From Phycisphaeraceae bacterium (GTDB lineage: Bacteria > Planctomycetota > Phycisphaerae > Phycisphaerales > UBA1924): a stretch of 64,000 nucleotides of DNA. The stretch lies in NCBI GenBank assembly GCA_019636515.1, contig JAHBXI010000003.1, forward strand, positions 310,001 through 374,000. The letters are read 5' to 3'. The translations under genes were made by a program, and so were the position numbers. Of the stretch, positions 50,136 to 59,384 are shown in pieces. Every line of letters starts with the position of its first letter. Position 1 is the stretch's first letter. The notes beneath the pieces were generated by a model that worked only from the letters and a program-made list of their open reading frames with translations, ran no database searches and was not told the origin of the DNA.

Positions 50136-52357
50136 TGCGGGGTCACCGCCACGGCTTGCGCGGCGGCCCGGGGACGGCCGCGTCGCGCCGGGTGCATTCG
50201 GCGTCGATGGCGTTGCTGGGTCTGTCGGTGGTGATCGTCTGCCTGGTGATGGTGAACGTGATCGCGCGACGATTCCCGGCGCGGCTGGACGTGACAGCCA
50301 CGGGGGACCACCGCCTGGCGCCCAGGACCCAGTCGCTGCTGGAGACGCTCGACGGGTCGTACGTGGTGGCGTTGGCGGGTGATTTTTCGTCGGTCGAGCG
50401 TGGTCCGATGGAGCGTGTCCGGGATGTGCTGGGGCAGATGCAGCGCGTCTCGCCGAGGCTTGGGGTTCGTTTTCTTGATACGTCCTCTCCGGCGGGCCAG
50501 CAGGAGTTCGTCGGGTTGATCGGTGAACTGGCCGGTCGGGAGCGTGACGTGCTCGACCTGCAGTCGAGGTCGATCCGGGCGGCGGCCGACCGCGGGCTGA
50601 CCACGGCGGAGTACCTCGAATCGGGCCTGGCGCCGGCGATCTCGTCGATCCGGGACCTTCTGCCGATGGATGCCTCTTCGCTGCGGATACGGGAGGCGCT
50701 CGATGCCCGATCGGCGGCGTGCCGGCTGTCCGCGGCGGATCTGCGGGTGGCGGCGCGTTCGATCGACGAGCCGCTCTCGGCGACGATCGCGGGGATATCG
50801 ATCCCCCGCACGGATACGGCGGGGAGCGAGGTACGCGCGGTGCTCACGCAGGTCGGGGAGCAGGTCTCGACGCTGGTGCGTGACCTGCGGGCGATCGCGG
50901 CGGCGGAGGGCCTTGCGGAGCGTTCGCGGGGGGGGGCGAGTGGTCTGATCGAGCCGGCGGAGAAAGCCCGTGATGCGGCGTTGTCCGCGGCGGACTCGAT
51001 CTCGCGTCTCTCCCGGCCGGACGTGATCCGCGTGGCCGGCGCGCTGGCGGAAGGCAACGCGTGCCTGGTGATCGGCCCGCCGGGCACCGGGCTGATCGCG
51101 ATCGAGTTTTCACAGTTGTTCCCGCCGGCGCTTCGGTTCGAGAGCGCGGCGGATGCGGGTCGGCGAGCCGAAAGCCTGGTCTCCACCGCGATTGGCGCCA
51201 TCAACACGCCCTACCGGCCGATTGTCGTCTTCATGCACGGAGAACTGGGGAGCGGGTTGATCGAGCAGAAGGGGATCGTGACCCGGCTGGTCGAACGACT
51301 CTCGCTCCGCGGGATCGACGCGGTGGAGTGGCCGGTGGTACGACAGGCGGACCCGCCGTCGCTGGCGTCGCTCAACCCCGATGGCCGCCGGCCGGTCGTG
51401 TACGTGACGATCCCTCCGGACTCGTCTTCGCCCAAGCCTCGCCCGACGGACCCGTCGGGCTCCGAGCGGGCGGTGACCTTCGGGCAGGCGCTGGATCGGG
51501 TGGCCCAGCGCGGAGCGTCGATCCTCCTGTCGATGTATCCATCGGTTCTTCCGTCGTATGGAGATCCCGACCCGACGACGTCGGTGCTGGCGGGATTCGG
51601 CCTGTCGGCCGACTCGTCCAGGCCGGTGATGCGGGATCGGCTGACGCCCCAGGGCCGTGTCGTGGAGACCGAGCAGGCGTTGCGGGCGTCGGCTGGGGAT
51701 CATCCGATCCAGGGGGCGATCCGCGGGCTGCCGACCATGTTCCTGTGGCCGATCGCGATCACGGGTTGGGCTGGGTCCGGTTTGGGGTCGGGTTTGGGGT
51801 CGGGTGCCGATTCGGGCGTATCGACCGTTGCCGGGTCGGGGACCGGGTCGGGAGCGAGGACGACGGTGCTCTTTGAGGTTCCCGCCGAGACGCAGAGTTG
51901 GCGAGAGTCGCAATGGCTGAATTACTGGCGAATGCCTCGGCCCGAGCGGGCGTTGATCCCCAATCCTCCGGTGTTCGACGCGTCGCGCGATGCCCGGGAG
52001 TACCCGATGGTGGTGGGGGTCGCTTCGGAGATCCCCCCCTCGGGGGGGCTGGATCGCCGGCGCCTGGTGGCGATCGGCTCGAACCGCTGGTTCATGGATC
52101 CGGTGACGGTTCCGACGGTGACGATCGACGGCCGTACGCTTTCGGCCAACCCGGGGAACATCGAGTTGTTTGAGTCGGCGGTGTACTGGCTGGCGGACCA
52201 GGATGAACTGATCGCCCCCAGCCCGGAAGCCCGGGCGGTTGCGATGGTGCAGACGGTCTCTCCGGAGGCGGTGTGGTGGATCCGGGCGGGTGCGGTGGCG
52301 TTCTTGCCGGTGCTGGTCCTTCTCACCGGGGCGCTGCACCGGCTGGTTCGTGGCTGA
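50135..52357 (+). CDS. GldG-type large ABC-associated membrane protein
   Basis: A 740-residue protein with an N-terminal helix (MALLGLSVVIVCLVMVNVIA), a large extracytoplasmic region starting FPARLDVTATGDHRLAPRTQSLLETL, and a C-terminal helix (AGAVAFLPVLVLLTGAL). The N-terminal motif after the first helix (D-T-x-x-x-x-L-x-P-x-T-x-x-L-L) is typical of the GldG family. The extracytoplasmic part contains long helices (about 130-300) and, near 550-580, a Gly/Ser low-complexity insert. ATG 50135 overlaps the permease stop (TGATG); the frame is open far upstream, but that is coincidence with the coding strand. The export complex substrate is unknown. Confidence 0.85.
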   Translation: MRGHRHGLRGGPGTAASRRVHSASMALLGLSVVIVCLVMVNVIARRFPARLDVTATGDHRLAPRTQSLLETLDGSYVVALAGDFSSVERGPMERVRDVLGQMQRVSPRLGVRFLDTSSPAGQQEFVGLIGELAGRERDVLDLQSRSIRAAADRGLTTAEYLESGLAPAISSIRDLLPMDASSLRIREALDARSAACRLSAADLRVAARSIDEPLSATIAGISIPRTDTAGSEVRAVLTQVGEQVSTLVRDLRAIAAAEGLAERSRGGASGLIEPAEKARDAALSAADSISRLSRPDVIRVAGALAEGNACLVIGPPGTGLIAIEFSQLFPPALRFESAADAGRRAESLVSTAIGAINTPYRPIVVFMHGELGSGLIEQKGIVTRLVERLSLRGIDAVEWPVVRQADPPSLASLNPDGRRPVVYVTIPPDSSSPKPRPTDPSGSERAVTFGQALDRVAQRGASILLSMYPSVLPSYGDPDPTTSVLAGFGLSADSSRPVMRDRLTPQGRVVETEQALRASAGDHPIQGAIRGLPTMFLWPIAITGWAGSGLGSGLGSGADSGVSTVAGSGTGSGARTTVLFEVPAETQSWRESQWLNYWRMPRPERALIPNPPVFDASRDAREYPMVVGVASEIPPSGGLDRRRLVAIGSNRWFMDPVTVPTVTIDGRTLSANPGNIELFESAVYWLADQDELIAPSPEARAVAMVQTVSPEAVWWIRAGAVAFLPVLVLLTGALHRLVRG

Positions 52358-52414
52358 GCGTCGGGTTGGTGTCCGGACCTATAGTGGGAGCCTTTGGCCC
52401 GGTAATCCCGAGAT

Positions 52415-52810
52415 ATGAACGTGATCGCCTCCACCGACCTGTCTTCGTACCTTCCCGTGATGCTGATCGTGCTGATGGCGGTCACGTTCGCGGTGTTCAA
52501 CTTCGTGGTGACGATGGTGCTCGGCCCGTCGCGGTCGGGGCGCCTCAAGGGGAGCACGTACGAGTCGGGGATGACGCCGATGGGGTCGGCCCGCAAGCGG
52601 TTCAACGTCCGCTTTTACCTGATCGCGATGGTCTTCCTGGTGTTCGACGTGGAGATCATTTTCCTGTACCCGTGGGCGGCGACGTTTTCGAGCCTGTCTC
52701 CACAAAGCCCCGAGGGCTTCGTGTGGCTGGCTCGGATCATGTTCTTTCTTCTGACCACGGTGGTCGCGTACGTGTACGGGTACCGCAAGGGCGTCTTCAA
52801 GTTTGATTGA
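52415..52810 (+). CDS. nuoA: NADH-quinone oxidoreductase subunit A
   Basis: NuoA is a small membrane subunit of respiratory complex I near the quinone site. The 131-residue product has three helices. It also has the family motifs YESGMTPMGSARKRFNVRFYLIAM and VFLVFDVEIIFLYPWA, whose Asp and Glu lie in the conserved FDVE. The gene stands alone: no nuoB or nuoC follows; an EAL-domain gene does. Complex I is therefore probably encoded elsewhere with nuoA split off. Confidence 0.94.
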   Translation: MNVIASTDLSSYLPVMLIVLMAVTFAVFNFVVTMVLGPSRSGRLKGSTYESGMTPMGSARKRFNVRFYLIAMVFLVFDVEIIFLYPWAATFSSLSPQSPEGFVWLARIMFFLLTTVVAYVYGYRKGVFKFD

Positions 52811-53105
52811 AGGGTGTCCGGCGCGGGTTTGCCGAGCGTGGCGTGGTCCCGCCCGCGCGGCGGGCGTTTTCCGGCCTTGCCGTCGTCCGCATAACGAACG
52901 TTCCGGAGCGTCGATAACGCGCGGCGCGGCCGAGAACGGCGTTGCGCGAACGGGCGAGCCCGAACACCCGGCGCAATGGCCCGGCCGGATGGGCACGATC
53001 CCGACGGGGGGCGTGGATTTCTTCTCTTGTCGTCCGATGGACGTTGCGTGCCCGGGTCCGTCCCGGGATGACCGGACGAGAGACCAAGAGACGCCGGAGT
53101 GTTGG
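52811..53105. other. Gap before the EAL-GGDEF gene
   Basis: About 295 bases with no supported gene. The downstream EAL frame is open through part of it, so an earlier start at one of the in-frame ATGs cannot be excluded. Confidence 0.4.
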
Positions 53106-54863
53106 ATGAGCCCATCCCGCGGATCGCGAGCCGTACACCGGATGCTGGAGAACACCATCTCGGCGTGCGAGGTCGACGCTATTTTCCAGCCGATCGTGGA
53201 CCTTCGTTCAGGGTGCATCTGCGGGTACGAGGCCCTGTCCCGGCCCTCCCGCCAGAGCCCCTTCAAGAACATCGGGGAGATCTTCGACTCCGCGGAGCAG
53301 ACGGGGATGCTCTGGGGGCTTGAGATGGTCACTCGCCGGCAGTCGCTCGACGCGGCGGCGCACTGGCCCGGGGACGTTCAACTGTTTCTGAACACCACGC
53401 CGCAGGTGTTCTCGGACACGAGGTTCGCCGCGACGCTGATTCAATGCGTTCGGTCCGTGCCGGGCCTGACGGCTTCCCGGATCGTCCTTGAGATCACCGA
53501 GCGGGCCGATCAGCAGTTCATGGAAGGTCTCGACGAGCAGGTTCGCCTGGTCAAGGAGGCGGGCTTCCAGGTGGCTATTGACGACGTGGGCGCCGGAACC
53601 AGCGGGCTTCAGCGGATCGTGGCCCTTCGTCCGCACTGGCTCAAACTCGACCGCGACCTGATCAGCGACATCCATGTTGACCGTGTCAAGCAGCACCTGG
53701 TCCGGTTCTTCCTGCACTTTGCGCGGCTTTCCGGGGTCCGGATGATCGCCGAGGGGATCGAACGGCGCGAGGAACTGGAGGTTCTCACGCAACTGGGGGT
53801 TGTGTACGGGCAGGGGTACCTGCTGGGACGCCCGGGTTCGCGTGACCAGTCGATCGATCCCGACCTTGCCGAGTGGATGCGCCAGACCTGGGGCGGGTCG
53901 GATCGTGACCACCTGGAGACGCCTCGTCACGCCCGGATCGCGAGGTTCGCCAGGCCCACGCTGCCGGTCGATTCCCGGGATATCGTGCGCGAGGTGGCCG
54001 CGACGCTGCTCCGCCAGTCGTCGGTGCCGGGCGTGGCGGTGATGGAGGGTCGGCGGTTTGCGGGGTGGTGCGACCGGGAGCAGGTTCTCCGGGCGGCGGG
54101 CGATACTCGCTCGACGCACCCCATCGGGCACATCGTCAATTCCGACGTCACCACGGTCGGCATCGACACGAGCATCGTCGACGCCCTGCAACTGGCGGCG
54201 ACGCGCGATGAGCGGTCCCTGGCCACGCCGCTGATGCTGACCGATCATGGCCAGATCCAGGGGATGCTGACGGTGCGCGACCTGCTGAACGCGGCGGCGG
54301 ACATGGCGACCCAGGTAAACGCCCGGACCAGCCCGTTGACGGGACTGCCCAACCTGGTGCGGGCCGACAAGCACCTGTGCGAGTTGATCCGCCAGCGTGA
54401 GGAATCCATACGGTCCGGGGTGATCCCGCACGGGGTTGATGCGGCGGTCATCGACATCCGATCGTTCGCCCGGTACAACTCGGAATTCGGGTATGAACTG
54501 GGTGACGAACTGATCAAGCGACTGGCGATGATGATTCACATGCTGGTTTCGCGGGGTGACGCGGGGGTCTTCACGTCGCACCTTCGGGACGACCAGTTCC
54601 TGGTGACGGCCCGCCCGGGGATCCTGGGCAAGCGGACCCAGCACCTTCGGCGGCAGTTCGATCGCCTGGTGGCCGGTGACGGTGGGGAAGGCCTGGACCC
54701 TGGGATCCGGCTGCGCGTGCTGCTGATCGAGGACGCGATATCAAAGGTTTCATCCGCGAGGACGTTTCACGAACTGGCGCGTGAATTGCGCCTTCGCGGA
54801 GATTCGGACTCCGATTGCGACGATCCGATGGCCGGGGCGTTTCGATCCCGCCTGTCGGCCTGA
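53106..54863 (+). CDS. EAL-CBS-degenerate GGDEF signalling protein
   Basis: A 585-residue cyclic di-GMP protein. Its EAL domain (about 15-255) keeps YEALSRP (Glu42 of EAL), FLNTTP, EITER, AIDDVGAGTSGL with the DD metal pair, LKLDRDLI, AEGIE and GQGYLLGRP, so phosphodiesterase activity is likely. Two CBS motifs follow (about 290-410; VREVAATLLRQSSVPGVAVMEG and SIVDALQLAATRDERSLATPLMLTD). The final GGDEF-like domain (about 420-570) has RDDQF instead of GG(D/E)EF and so is probably inactive as a cyclase. ATG 53106 is the chosen start. Confidence 0.9.
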   Translation: MSPSRGSRAVHRMLENTISACEVDAIFQPIVDLRSGCICGYEALSRPSRQSPFKNIGEIFDSAEQTGMLWGLEMVTRRQSLDAAAHWPGDVQLFLNTTPQVFSDTRFAATLIQCVRSVPGLTASRIVLEITERADQQFMEGLDEQVRLVKEAGFQVAIDDVGAGTSGLQRIVALRPHWLKLDRDLISDIHVDRVKQHLVRFFLHFARLSGVRMIAEGIERREELEVLTQLGVVYGQGYLLGRPGSRDQSIDPDLAEWMRQTWGGSDRDHLETPRHARIARFARPTLPVDSRDIVREVAATLLRQSSVPGVAVMEGRRFAGWCDREQVLRAAGDTRSTHPIGHIVNSDVTTVGIDTSIVDALQLAATRDERSLATPLMLTDHGQIQGMLTVRDLLNAAADMATQVNARTSPLTGLPNLVRADKHLCELIRQREESIRSGVIPHGVDAAVIDIRSFARYNSEFGYELGDELIKRLAMMIHMLVSRGDAGVFTSHLRDDQFLVTARPGILGKRTQHLRRQFDRLVAGDGGEGLDPGIRLRVLLIEDAISKVSSARTFHELARELRLRGDSDSDCDDPMAGAFRSRLSA

Positions 54864-54993
54864 GGGGCACGCGGGCGTGGCCGGGGCGTTCGATCGGGCA
54901 CGCTCTTTGCGGTCAACGGAAGTCGCGCTCGTTGGAGTGATGGGGTTTTGATCGGTCGCGAGGCGGGCCCGCGCGGCCCCGAGTGGATGGACG

Positions 54994-55323
54994 ATGCGGG
55001 ATAATCTATCCGCCATCTTGTCGCTGGAAGTGCCGATCGTGGTGCGGCTTGGCCAACGATCGCTGCGCGTCGGGGAGGTGTTGCGGTGGGTTCCCGGGGC
55101 GTTGATCGAACTTCCCAAGAACGCGGATGAACCTCTTGAATTGCTGGTCAACAACCGCTGCATCGCGATCGGGTCGGCGGTGAAGGTGGGGGAGAACTTC
55201 GGTCTTCGGGTCGAGCGGATCGGATCGGTCCCCGCGCGTGTCGAGGCGGTGTCGTCGTCGGCCGAGCAGGCGCCCCGGGATTCGACGCCACCTGCGGGAG
55301 CGGGTACATTTCCAGGCGGTTGA
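54994..55323 (+). CDS. fliN: FliN/SpoA-domain (C-ring) protein
   Basis: A 109-residue protein with a SpoA domain: LSLEVPIVVRLGQRSLRVGEVLRWVPGALIELPK and LLVNNRCIAIGSAVKVGENFGLRV. It matches the flagellar motor switch protein FliN, which forms the base of the C-ring and binds export components; homologous domains occur in type III secretion. The C-terminal 25 residues are low complexity (AEAVSSSAEQAP). No other flagellar or secretion genes lie in the window. A related phosphatase or chemotaxis role cannot be excluded. Confidence 0.85.
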   Translation: MRDNLSAILSLEVPIVVRLGQRSLRVGEVLRWVPGALIELPKNADEPLELLVNNRCIAIGSAVKVGENFGLRVERIGSVPARVEAVSSSAEQAPRDSTPPAGAGTFPGG

Positions 55324-55395
55324 CCGTTCGTTGCGAGGAAAAGGCCGCGTTTGGGTACGCCGAGCGCTGGACCGGCCGCCCTGGAATCGCCACGC

Positions 55396-57393
55396 ATGCC
55401 CCGAGACATCCCCGTCGGCAACGGCAATCTCCTGGTCACGTTCGATCGCCTGTACCGCGTTCGTGACATCTACTACCCCCACGTGGGTCGGTTCAACCAC
55501 ACGGAGGGGAGCGTCCAGCGGTTCGGGGTGTGGGCCGACGGGCGGCTCGCGTGGATCGAGGATCCGACCTGGCGGCGGTCCTTGCGTTACAAGCCCGACA
55601 CGCTGGTGACCGACGTACACCTGGTCAACGAGGAACTGGAACTCGAGGTGCGCTGCGAGGACGCGGTGGACTTCCACGAGGCGGTCTTCTTTCGCCGACT
55701 GGTGGTGCGGGACCTGGCCGGCCGGCCGCGCGACGTGCGCATCTTTTACCACTTCGACCTGTCGATCCGTGGAACTCCGGTGGGCGACACGGCCAACTAC
55801 GACCCGGCCACCAGCAGCATCGTGATCTACAAGGACGATATTTATTTTCTCTTCAACGCCTGCGACGAGCACAAGTGCGGGATCGACTCGTGGGCGATCG
55901 GAACGAAGCGGGTGGGCGGGGCCGAAGGGACCTGGCGCGACGCGGAGGACGGCGTGCTGGGAAGGAACGCGATCAGCCAGGGGTCGGTGGACGCGACGAT
56001 CGGGTTCAACCTGGACATCACGCCGGGGGGCATGGCGTACGTGACGAGTTGGCTCGCGTGCGGCCGTTCCTACGACGACGTCAAGTCTCTGAACAGGCGT
56101 GTGCAGACCAAGGGCCCCGAGCGCCTGATGGCCAGGACCGAGGCGTACTGGAGGCTGTGGGCTCGAAAGGAGCCGATCGACGTCTCGCCGCTGCCCGAGG
56201 CGGTGCGCGACCTGTTCTACCGGAGCCAGTTGGTTCTGCGGACGCAGATTGACAACGGGGGGGCGATCATCGCGGCCAACGACAGCGACATCACGCAGTT
56301 CGGCGGCGATCATTACTCGTACTGCTGGATGCGCGACGGGGCGATGGTCGCCTACGCGCTGGTTCTGGCGGGCCAGAGCGAGTTGTCGAGGAATTTCTTC
56401 CGCTACGCGGCCGACGCGATCGAGGATGACGGGTACTTCCTTCACAAGTACACGCCGACGGGGGAACTGGCGTCGAGTTGGCACCCGTGGATGCTCGAGG
56501 GCCAGCGGATCCTGCCGATCCAGCAGGACGAGACCTCGCTGGTGGTCTGGGCGCTGCGCAAGCATTTCAGCGTCTTCCGTGACGTCGAGTTTGTCAAGCC
56601 GCTCTACAACTCGCTGGTGGTTCACCCGGCCAACTGGCTGCTGTCCTACCGCGACCGCAACGGCCTTCCCCATCCCTCGTGGGACCTGTGGGAGGAGAGG
56701 CGTGGAATCCACACGTACACGGTGGCGGCGACGATCGGGGCGCTGTACGCGGCGTCGGCGTTCGCCCATGACTTCGGGGAGTCGGATCGCGCGGTTCAGT
56801 TCCGCCAGGGCGCCGAGACCATGAAGGCGGCGATGCTTCGGTACCTCTGGAATCCCAAGGAGGGGCGTTTCTCGCGGATGGCGATCCCCCTGGCCGACGG
56901 GGGATACCGGCTCGACATGACGCCCGACAGCGCCAACTACGGGATCTTCGCGTTCGGGGCGCTTCCCGCGTCCGATCCGAAGGTCCAATCGGACATGACC
57001 GCGATCCGGGACAGACTCTGGATCAAGACCGAGGTGGGGGGGTGCGCCCGGTACCACCACGATTACTACCACCAGGTTGAGCGCGATCGAATCGACGAGG
57101 TGCCCGGCAATCCCTGGATCATCTGCACGCTCTGGCAGGCCGAGTTCATCATTGCGTCGGCCCGGTCCTTCGAGGACCTGCGGGCCGCGATCCCCCTTCT
57201 GGAATGGTCGGTCGCCAAGGCCAACGAGTCGGGCGTTCTGGCCGAGCAGTTCAACCCCCATACCGGGGAGGCTCTCAGCGTGAGCCCGCTGACATGGAGC
57301 CACGCGACGTTCGTCATCGTCGTTCTCAAGTACCTTCAGAAATATGAACTGATCCGGACCGAGTACGGGGAGTCGCCCCCCCCCGAGGCCTGA
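55396..57393 (+). CDS. Glycoside hydrolase family 15 enzyme (glucoamylase or trehalase type)
   Basis: A 665-residue intracellular-type enzyme with an N-terminal beta-sandwich (about 1-250) followed by the (alpha/alpha)6 barrel. It carries the GH15 hallmarks YSYCWMRDGAMVAYAL, PHPSWDLWEERRGIHTYTV (with the probable general acid Glu in WEER) and AEQFNPHTGEALSVSPLTWSHATFV (with the general base Glu). Glucoamylases and trehalases cannot be told apart by eye. The frame extends upstream to 55351, but MPRDIPVGNGNLLVTFD at ATG 55396 begins the conserved start. No signal peptide is seen. It lies 72 bases after the fliN-type gene. Confidence 0.88.
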   Translation: MPRDIPVGNGNLLVTFDRLYRVRDIYYPHVGRFNHTEGSVQRFGVWADGRLAWIEDPTWRRSLRYKPDTLVTDVHLVNEELELEVRCEDAVDFHEAVFFRRLVVRDLAGRPRDVRIFYHFDLSIRGTPVGDTANYDPATSSIVIYKDDIYFLFNACDEHKCGIDSWAIGTKRVGGAEGTWRDAEDGVLGRNAISQGSVDATIGFNLDITPGGMAYVTSWLACGRSYDDVKSLNRRVQTKGPERLMARTEAYWRLWARKEPIDVSPLPEAVRDLFYRSQLVLRTQIDNGGAIIAANDSDITQFGGDHYSYCWMRDGAMVAYALVLAGQSELSRNFFRYAADAIEDDGYFLHKYTPTGELASSWHPWMLEGQRILPIQQDETSLVVWALRKHFSVFRDVEFVKPLYNSLVVHPANWLLSYRDRNGLPHPSWDLWEERRGIHTYTVAATIGALYAASAFAHDFGESDRAVQFRQGAETMKAAMLRYLWNPKEGRFSRMAIPLADGGYRLDMTPDSANYGIFAFGALPASDPKVQSDMTAIRDRLWIKTEVGGCARYHHDYYHQVERDRIDEVPGNPWIICTLWQAEFIIASARSFEDLRAAIPLLEWSVAKANESGVLAEQFNPHTGEALSVSPLTWSHATFVIVVLKYLQKYELIRTEYGESPPPEA

Positions 57394-57437
57394 TCGCCCG
57401 CCGGCGGCGGCGATCGCGGCGGGCCGTCTCACGATGG

Positions 57438-59282
57438 TCAGCGGGCGGGGTGGAGCACGCGCACCTGGGTGAGGTCGTGTTCGGCGCGGGGGTGGGTGGT
57501 GAGCCCGACAACCCTCCGCGGGTCAAAGAGGTAGACGCTGTTGTACTGGAAAAGCGTCAGGAGCGGGGCGTCGTGGAGCATCAGATCCTCGGCCTGGGAG
57601 AGCAGCCGCATACGGGCCGCGGGATCGGTCTCGTCGGCCGCCCGGTCGAGCAGGGCGTCGTACGCGGGGCTTGAATAGTCGCGGTCGTTGTTGCCGTCGC
57701 CGGTCCGGTTGAGTTCCAGGAAGGTCGTGGGGTCGCCGTAGTCTCCGAACCAACTGCCGCGAGAGATCATGTAGTTCTTTCCCTTGAGGTCTTCGCGGAA
57801 GGCCTTGATCTCCTTTGGGACGAGGTTGACCTTGACGCCCAGGGTGCGTTCCCACTGGCGTGCGACGGCCTGGGCGATCAGGTCGTGTCCCCCGTCGCGG
57901 GTGAAGAGATAGTCGATCGTCGCCAGGCCCGCGCCGGCGGGGTAGCCCGCCTCCGAGAGGAGTTGGCGCGCCTGGTCGGGGTCGTGGTTGATGCCCTCGG
58001 GCGAGTGATAGCCGTGGATCGATCCCGGCGGGATGAGCGTCGGCGAATCGGGCTCGTCGAGGCGTCGGATGCTCCGGGTGATCTCGCCTCGATCGGTCGC
58101 CATCACCAGCGCCCTTCGGACGCGGGGATCGGCGAGGGGGTTTGGGCGTCCGTCGCGGAGCCGCTCCCGGCAATTGAAGTTCAGGAAGTACGTGCCGAAG
58201 GCGGGGACGACGTGAAGGGCGGACCGTGGATCGGGCGGGAGGCGGCGGTCGATCTCGAACGGGTCAAGGCCCGAGTCCCGGAGCGAGTCGTACTGATCGC
58301 GGTGCTCGTCGTGCCAGGCGCGTTTTCGTTCGAGCATCTCGGGGACGTAGCGTGCCACGACGTCGGTGATCCACATGACCGCGCCGGTCCGGAACGCGAG
58401 GACCTGGGCCCCGGGGTCCTCGATGGTGGGCATCGAGATCGAGCGGATCGAGACCGAATCGGCGTCCCAGTAATGGGGGTTTTTCTCGAGGCGCATCTCT
58501 CGCTTGAAAGCCCAGCGCGTCACGCGGTACGCCCCGTTGCTGACGCCGCGCGGCGGGAGTGTCCACCCTTGCTCGGTGCGGATCATCGCGGTGGCGGCGT
58601 CGAAGCGCTCGTACAACCGGACCAGGGGGGGGTAGACGGGGTACATGGCGGGGAAGCACAGCAGGTCGAGGAAGTAGGGCAGGGGTCGTTCGAGCGTCAC
58701 GACCAGCGTGCGATCGTCGGGGGCGGCGAGGCCGACCGACCGCTCGAATCGATCGAGCAACTCCCGCCAGAGCGACTCGGCCAGTTCGAGTCGCCGCGCG
58801 TCGGTCAGGCCGGCGGCCTGTCCGGAGAAGCGGGCGAGTTGCGCGTTGCGGAAATCGAAGAGGTCACGGGCGCCGGCGATGTGGAGGAAGAAGCCGGTGT
58901 AGTCGGCCGCGCCGTCGGGGAGCATGACCCGCCGCCAGGAATAGACAAAGTCCGAGGCGCGGACCGGCTCGGCGTTGGACCAGCGGGCGTTGTCGCGGAG
59001 GCGGAAGGTATAGGTCAGCCCGTCCTGGGAGATCGTCCAGGACTGGGCGACGGCCGGTCGAATCGCGTACTGGGGCGTGAGGACATCGTGCTTGACCAGC
59101 CCTTCGTGGACGATCCGGGCGACGCGGATGTCCTGCTGCCAGGAGATCTGGGCCAGGTCCAGGGTGGTCACATCGCCGCGGTTGATGAAGACAAAGTCCG
59201 CGGGCGCCTCGGAGGGATCGACCACGAACGTCGCGAGCACGACGGCCGCCACCAGCGCGAGGGGCGCAAGGAGCCTGATCAT
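57438..59282 (-). CDS. OppA-type oligopeptide-binding lipoprotein/periplasmic protein
   Basis: A 614-residue substrate-binding protein of the SBP5 family. The N-terminus is hydrophobic (LLAPLALVAAVVLATFVV), followed by FVFINRGDVTTLDLAQISWQQDIRVARIVHEGLVKHD and PAVAQSWTISQDGLTYTFRLRDNARWSNAEPV, both typical of OppA. The domain-closing elements GGHDLIAQAVARQWERTLGVKVNLVPKEIKAF are near residue 480. No permease or ATPase follows, so it may serve a transporter encoded elsewhere, or sense peptides. It converges on the GH15 gene with 44 bases between. Confidence 0.88.
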   Translation of the reverse strand: MIRLLAPLALVAAVVLATFVVDPSEAPADFVFINRGDVTTLDLAQISWQQDIRVARIVHEGLVKHDVLTPQYAIRPAVAQSWTISQDGLTYTFRLRDNARWSNAEPVRASDFVYSWRRVMLPDGAADYTGFFLHIAGARDLFDFRNAQLARFSGQAAGLTDARRLELAESLWRELLDRFERSVGLAAPDDRTLVVTLERPLPYFLDLLCFPAMYPVYPPLVRLYERFDAATAMIRTEQGWTLPPRGVSNGAYRVTRWAFKREMRLEKNPHYWDADSVSIRSISMPTIEDPGAQVLAFRTGAVMWITDVVARYVPEMLERKRAWHDEHRDQYDSLRDSGLDPFEIDRRLPPDPRSALHVVPAFGTYFLNFNCRERLRDGRPNPLADPRVRRALVMATDRGEITRSIRRLDEPDSPTLIPPGSIHGYHSPEGINHDPDQARQLLSEAGYPAGAGLATIDYLFTRDGGHDLIAQAVARQWERTLGVKVNLVPKEIKAFREDLKGKNYMISRGSWFGDYGDPTTFLELNRTGDGNNDRDYSSPAYDALLDRAADETDPAARMRLLSQAEDLMLHDAPLLTLFQYNSVYLFDPRRVVGLTTHPRAEHDLTQVRVLHPAR

Positions 59283-59384
59283 CCCGTGGCCCTCCGTGCG
59301 AGACAGGACGAAACCAGAGCGGCCGTTCGGAACCCCGCCCTCGGAGCATGAACCGGGCGTGGGCGTGGCCCGAGTGCGTCGGGA

